A DNA stretch of 7,505 nt from Candidatus Bathyarchaeota archaeon (GTDB lineage Archaea > Thermoproteota > Bathyarchaeia > Bathyarchaeales > Bathyarchaeaceae). The position numbers and the translations under genes were made by a program. The notes below the pieces were generated by a model. The model was not told the DNA's origin and ran no database searches. It saw nothing but the letters and a program-made list of their open reading frames with translations. Positions 4,786 to 7,505 of the stretch are shown here, piece after piece. The stretch covers positions 1,937 through 9,441 of the forward strand of contig JAOZIC010000002.1 in NCBI GenBank assembly GCA_026014605.1, in the 5' to 3' direction. Each line of letters opens with the position of its first letter. Position 1 is the first letter of the stretch.

Positions 4786-5493
4786 ATGGACATCAAAGGC
4801 TTTGTAGACATAAGTTTCGTGGACTGGGACGGTCAAATTGCTTCCGTAATGTTTTTGCCGAACTGCAACTTCCGGTGTCCTTTTTGTCACAACCTAAATC
4901 TGGTGCTCAATCCCGAAACAATTGAAACCATCCCTTTAGAATACATAACTGCCCAACTTGAAACACAAAAAGATTGGATTGAAGGCATTTGCATCACAGG
5001 TGGCGAACCAACATTACACAACGGGTTACCTGAATTTATTGCAGAGCTAAAGAAGATGGGATTTAAGGTCAAACTGGACACAAACGGAACCAACCCAACG
5101 ATGCTAAAGAAGCTTATTGACCAGAACCTTGTGGATTATGTGGCTATGGATATTAAAGCCCCACTTAACGAGAAAAATTACTCAAGAGTAACTGGGGTAA
5201 ACACAGAAACGTTGTTACCCAAAGTGAAAGAAAGCGTTAACCTTTTGTTAAACTCTGGCATCGACTACGAATTCAGAACCACAATAGTTCCTACAGTACA
5301 TAAAGAAGAAGACATTACCCAGATTTGCAGTAGCATAGATGGTTGCAAAAAATATGTTTTGCAAAAATTTGATGTCAGTATTGGAAAAAATGTGATTGAC
5401 CAAAGTTTGGAATCAAAATCTATCAGTGAAGAAGAAATGGACAAGTTTTTAGCCGCTGCTCAAAAGCTGATTCCACACACAAAACGTAGATAG
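4786..5493 (+). CDS. Radical SAM activase, NrdG2-like (anaerobic ribonucleotide reductase activating type)
   Basis: From ATG 4786 the protein has 235 residues. It opens GFVDISFVDWDG (5-16), equivalent to the 'sl.DyPG' start of the NrdG2/TIGR02495 group. It then has the radical SAM cluster motif CNFRCPFC (Cys27, Cys31, Cys34), which holds a 4Fe-4S cluster that cleaves S-adenosylmethionine. TGGEPTL (71-77) contacts SAM, and LDTNGTNP (98-105) and MDIKAPL (121-127) are further core strands. In the family these enzymes place the glycyl radical on anaerobic ribonucleoside-triphosphate reductase (class III); the reductase is not in the window, and some relatives serve other partners. The frame extends upstream to TTG 4726/ATG 4729, adding about 20 residues. 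The shorter start is favoured by family length and by the TATA-like box at 4755. No extra ferredoxin domain is seen. Divergent from the Mrp gene. Confidence 0.85.
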   Translation: MDIKGFVDISFVDWDGQIASVMFLPNCNFRCPFCHNLNLVLNPETIETIPLEYITAQLETQKDWIEGICITGGEPTLHNGLPEFIAELKKMGFKVKLDTNGTNPTMLKKLIDQNLVDYVAMDIKAPLNEKNYSRVTGVNTETLLPKVKESVNLLLNSGIDYEFRTTIVPTVHKEEDITQICSSIDGCKKYVLQKFDVSIGKNVIDQSLESKSISEEEMDKFLAAAQKLIPHTKRR

Positions 5494-5517
5494 CCAGTCA
5501 ATTACAGATGAGGGGCG

Positions 5518-5639
5518 GCTCTCACCAAAGCCTGTACCACGCCACCCTTAAAGAGTCTAATTTTGGGTATCTCGGTAATGAGATTATAGGTTTTGGGATT
5601 TACGCGTGCAGAGCAGGTCTGCGTTTCGGTGAGAGCACA
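5518..5639. ncRNA. Candidate structured RNA, long rod closed by a 9-bp helix
   Basis: GCTCTCACC (5518-5526) pairs perfectly with GGTGAGAGC (5628-5636). Inside, further pairing follows in register: 5528-5531 with 5623-5626 (one G-U), 5532-5535 with 5613-5616 (last pair U-G), 5538-5542 with 5604-5608 (CACGC/GCGTG), and 5545-5553 with 5591-5597 (with a two-base bulge). ATCTC/GAGAT (5569-5573, 5580-5584) forms an inner hairpin. This continuous nesting, local GC content above its AT-rich flanks, and its place in a 372-base gap between convergent genes suggest an RNA gene. On the plus strand the closing helix is followed at once by ACA (5637-5639), as in H/ACA guide RNAs, although it is longer than the usual 60-75 bases. 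The minus strand has a TATA-like AATATAG about 50 bases upstream of the helix. The strand and class are not resolved. Confidence 0.4.
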
Positions 5640-5640
5640 A

Positions 5641-5822
5641 TAATACCTATGTCTGCCATGAACTAATGTTTTCAACACAAAAATAGCTATATTCTGTTAT
5701 CTGGTGGCTCACAACTTTTACACGAACAAATTTTTCTTCCTACAGAATGTAATTGGTGGATGAATACACACATATTATGTTAAGAAACAAAAATGGTAAA
5801 AACTGTTTAAATGTAAGTATGC
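5641..5822. other. AT-rich intergenic stretch, no gene seen
   Basis: Between the RNA candidate and the terminator of the histidine kinase I find no coding pattern, repeat array or tRNA. The plus-strand frame beginning at 5753 is antisense to the kinase for most of its length and has no ribosome site. AATATAGCTA on the minus strand (around 5685-5695) is a possible TATA box directed at the RNA candidate. Confidence 0.4.
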
Positions 5823-5863
5823 AAAAAATTTGCTGCAAAAAAACCTACATTAAACCAAAAAAA
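5821..5863 (-). terminator. Poly-T terminator region of the histidine kinase gene
   Basis: On the minus strand, three T-runs (seven at 5863-5857, seven at 5843-5837, six at 5828-5823) follow the kinase stop, the first only 2 bases after it. A small hairpin, GCAAA/TTTGC with a three-base loop (5821-5833), overlaps the last run. Serial U-runs are the typical archaeal termination signal. Confidence 0.6.
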
Positions 5864-5865
5864 TG

Positions 5866-7505
5866 CTACTTTAAAGGAAAAATAATTTTGAAAATAGTAC
5901 CTTTTCCTTCTTGGCTTTGCAGTTCAATACTGCCGCCGTTTGCTTCTACAAACTTTTTACATATTGATAGCCCTAATCCTTGTCCTTGTGCTTTAGTTGT
6001 AAAGAATGGGTCAAAAATCTTGGTTTGGTCTTTTTCAGGGATTCCTACTCCTGTGTCTTCAACTGTTATGGTTGCGTTTTCGTTGGTTGTGCTCATAGAG
6101 ATAGTCACTGTGCCACCGTCGGGCATGGCTTGGAACGCGTTCAAAGCTAGGTTGGAAATCACTCGTTTCATGGATGAGGGGTCAACTCTAATTTTTGGTG
6201 ATGTATAATCGAGTTTTACAAGGACTTCGACGTTTTTTGGCACAATTAACGTCGTTAACACTTCATCAACAAGTTCTTTCATGTTTGTTTTGATTTTCTT
6301 GAGATCTACTGGTCGTGAGAAATCTTGCAGATCCGAGACAATCTTGTCCATGTACATGACTTGAGCTTCAATTCTTCTAAAGATGTCTTCCATTTCCTCT
6401 TTTTTAATCTGAGGCGGAATGGCATCAATTTTCAAGCGTGCCAAATACAACGTGTTAATTATTACCTGAAGTGGATTTCTAAGGTCGTGGCCAACCATGG
6501 CCGTAGTTCTACCTATTGCTGATAGGCGTTCTGCTTCTAAGAGGCGGCTTCTAACTTGTTTTAGTTCCCCTGACTTTTGTTCAATTACCTCTTCCAGATA
6601 CTCGTGGTATAGCTGCTCGATATCCTCTTTCGGGATTTTAGCTGCCAGCCGCTCCAACAACGTTGGGTAAATCCTGAGCTGAACTGCGCGTTCCCGATTT
6701 AACCTGAGTGCAAGCTTCAAATTATCTAAAAGTTCATCGTAAACAGCTGATGTGCTTAGCACAGTTTCATAGACCCAACTGACCAATGGGTTAAAACTTT
6801 CAATAACTGATGAAATACGTTGATCTTTGGGGAACTGATTAACCGCGGCTTTGGTTTCCTCAATTGAAATTTCGCCATATTTTGTTGTGTTAACGGTTTT
6901 TGTGGTTTGATAAAACAGAATTTTCCGCTGAAACTTTTGTATTGGAAGTTTATGTGAAACTAACATGAGTAACCGTTTATAGATTTTCAGACACGCATCA
7001 ACATCAGATAAACCATCTAGGCTTCTGTCTTCGTCTAGTTGCTTGAGGTATTTGCCGCCAGAGATTCCATATATCAGATCAGACTTCTTTAGAAACTCCA
7101 TGTTCTGTATTACAAGTTCATCAAAATTGTCCCCAAGTTTCAGGTGGGCAGCGTTTAGAACGCGAAGATAGTTATCAGTAAGCTTGTTATCTTTTGTTTC
7201 TTCCAAGAATTTTAGATTTCGGTTGATTACTTGCTGTAAATCTAAATCTTTTGCTTCGAAAGTGATCTCTTTTTCGGAAACTGAAACCCTATCCTCTATC
7301 AGAGAACGTTTTAAGAAATCTGTGAATTTGAATGATGCTTCGCCCAGATTTGTGTCTATTGTTGAATTGTAGAAGTCTGTCAGAAATGACAAATAGACCT
7401 CCTTAAAGCTGTTAAGGCCCCTGATTGATGATGGAATTCGGGGCTCTTTGAGCATGACTGCTACGCCAATTGCAATAAATGTCAGAAATTGCAGGATTCC
7501 ACCTA
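5866..7505 (-). CDS. Membrane sensor histidine kinase, 5' end outside window
   Basis: This is a two-component kinase that autophosphorylates a histidine and passes the phosphate to a response regulator. Counting from ATG 7455, the H-box VGHDLRNPLQVI (321-332) has the phospho-acceptor His323. The N-box NLALNAFQAMPDGG (435-448), G1 box VEDTGVGIPE (465-474), F-box FDPFFTTK (481-488) and G2 box GQGLGLSICKKF (491-502) form an intact ATPase core ending at residue 529. A coiled-coil-like segment (about 275-315) joins it to a predominantly helical region of about 270 residues that I do not recognise. ATG 7455 is probably not the start: it lacks a ribosome site, and the frame stays open to the right edge, encoding GGILQFLTFIAIGVAV, a membrane helix. 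The kinase is therefore likely membrane-anchored, with its sensor partly or wholly beyond the window. No response regulator gene is adjacent here. Confidence 0.92.
   Translation of the reverse strand, partial: GGILQFLTFIAIGVAVMLKEPRIPSSIRGLNSFKEVYLSFLTDFYNSTIDTNLGEASFKFTDFLKRSLIEDRVSVSEKEITFEAKDLDLQQVINRNLKFLEETKDNKLTDNYLRVLNAAHLKLGDNFDELVIQNMEFLKKSDLIYGISGGKYLKQLDEDRSLDGLSDVDACLKIYKRLLMLVSHKLPIQKFQRKILFYQTTKTVNTTKYGEISIEETKAAVNQFPKDQRISSVIESFNPLVSWVYETVLSTSAVYDELLDNLKLALRLNRERAVQLRIYPTLLERLAAKIPKEDIEQLYHEYLEEVIEQKSGELKQVRSRLLEAERLSAIGRTTAMVGHDLRNPLQVIINTLYLARLKIDAIPPQIKKEEMEDIFRRIEAQVMYMDKIVSDLQDFSRPVDLKKIKTNMKELVDEVLTTLIVPKNVEVLVKLDYTSPKIRVDPSSMKRVISNLALNAFQAMPDGGTVTISMSTTNENATITVEDTGVGIPEKDQTKIFDPFFTTKAQGQGLGLSICKKFVEANGGSIELQSQEGKGTIFKIIFPLK

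Noticed and set aside
5518..5636. Miniature inverted-repeat element (9-bp terminal repeats)
   Set aside because: No target-site duplication flanks the repeats, and the inner sequence continues to pair in register, which favours an RNA fold over transposon ends; a genome-wide copy search could still overturn this.
5500..5650. tRNA, 5S rRNA, SRP RNA or RNase P RNA
   Set aside because: No GGTTC-type T-loop, no 5S core, no SRP GNAR loop/asymmetric bulge pattern and no RNase P CR-I/CR-V motifs could be found on either strand.
5821..5842. Direct repeat GCAAAAAA twice, 14 bases apart
   Set aside because: Best explained as T-runs of the kinase terminator read from the other strand, not a repeat array.
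5753..6208. Plus-strand open frame of 151 codons
   Set aside because: Mostly antisense to the conserved ATPase core of the histidine kinase; composition is typical of a shadow frame and there is no ribosome site.

Overview
This looks like archaeal chromosome. The start sites carry GGAGGTGA-type Shine-Dalgarno sequences or AT-rich TATA-like boxes about 25-30 bases upstream of short leaders. The gene content (dodecin, NikR, a COG1237-type metallo-beta-lactamase, a single-protein Mrp/NBP35 ATPase, an NrdG2-like radical SAM activase, and a histidine kinase with an HDLRNPLQ H-box) fits an anaerobic, moderately AT-rich archaeon. A Bathyarchaeia-like member of the Thermoproteota or a methanogen relative would fit. 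No rRNA or phylogenetic marker is present, so the lineage is a guess.

Left part (1-2344): the 5' end of a DUF1893 gene runs off the left edge on the minus strand. It is followed on the plus strand by a small dodecin whose two hallmark flavin-contacting residues appear replaced. A 168-base gap then contains a very good 15-bp hairpin and other small inverted repeats. Next come an arrestin-like/zinc-ribbon protein and a minimal DUF861-type cupin. A convergent minus-strand pair follows: a two-helix membrane protein and a winged-helix regulator, the latter starting 12 bases after the former stops.

Middle (2345-5493): nikR (all four nickel ligands conserved) ends in a hairpin plus T6 terminator. 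A 7-bp inverted repeat follows, then a metallo-beta-lactamase hydrolase. Converging on it is an Mrp-type Fe-S carrier ATPase, and divergent from that is a radical SAM activase. The last two form a plausible pair, because one could supply Fe-S clusters and the other needs one.

Right part (5494-7505): a 372-base gap between two convergent genes holds a roughly 120-base segment that folds into one long rod closed by a perfect 9-bp helix. This is the best candidate for an undescribed structured RNA in the window. Beyond it lies a poly-T terminator serving a large minus-strand histidine kinase. The kinase frame stays open through the right edge and there encodes a membrane segment, so it is a 5'-truncated membrane sensor rather than a soluble 529-residue protein.

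I see no mobile element, CRISPR array, tRNA or rRNA. No clearly novel multi-gene system is evident. The most novel signals are the two RNA-like segments and the atypical dodecin.
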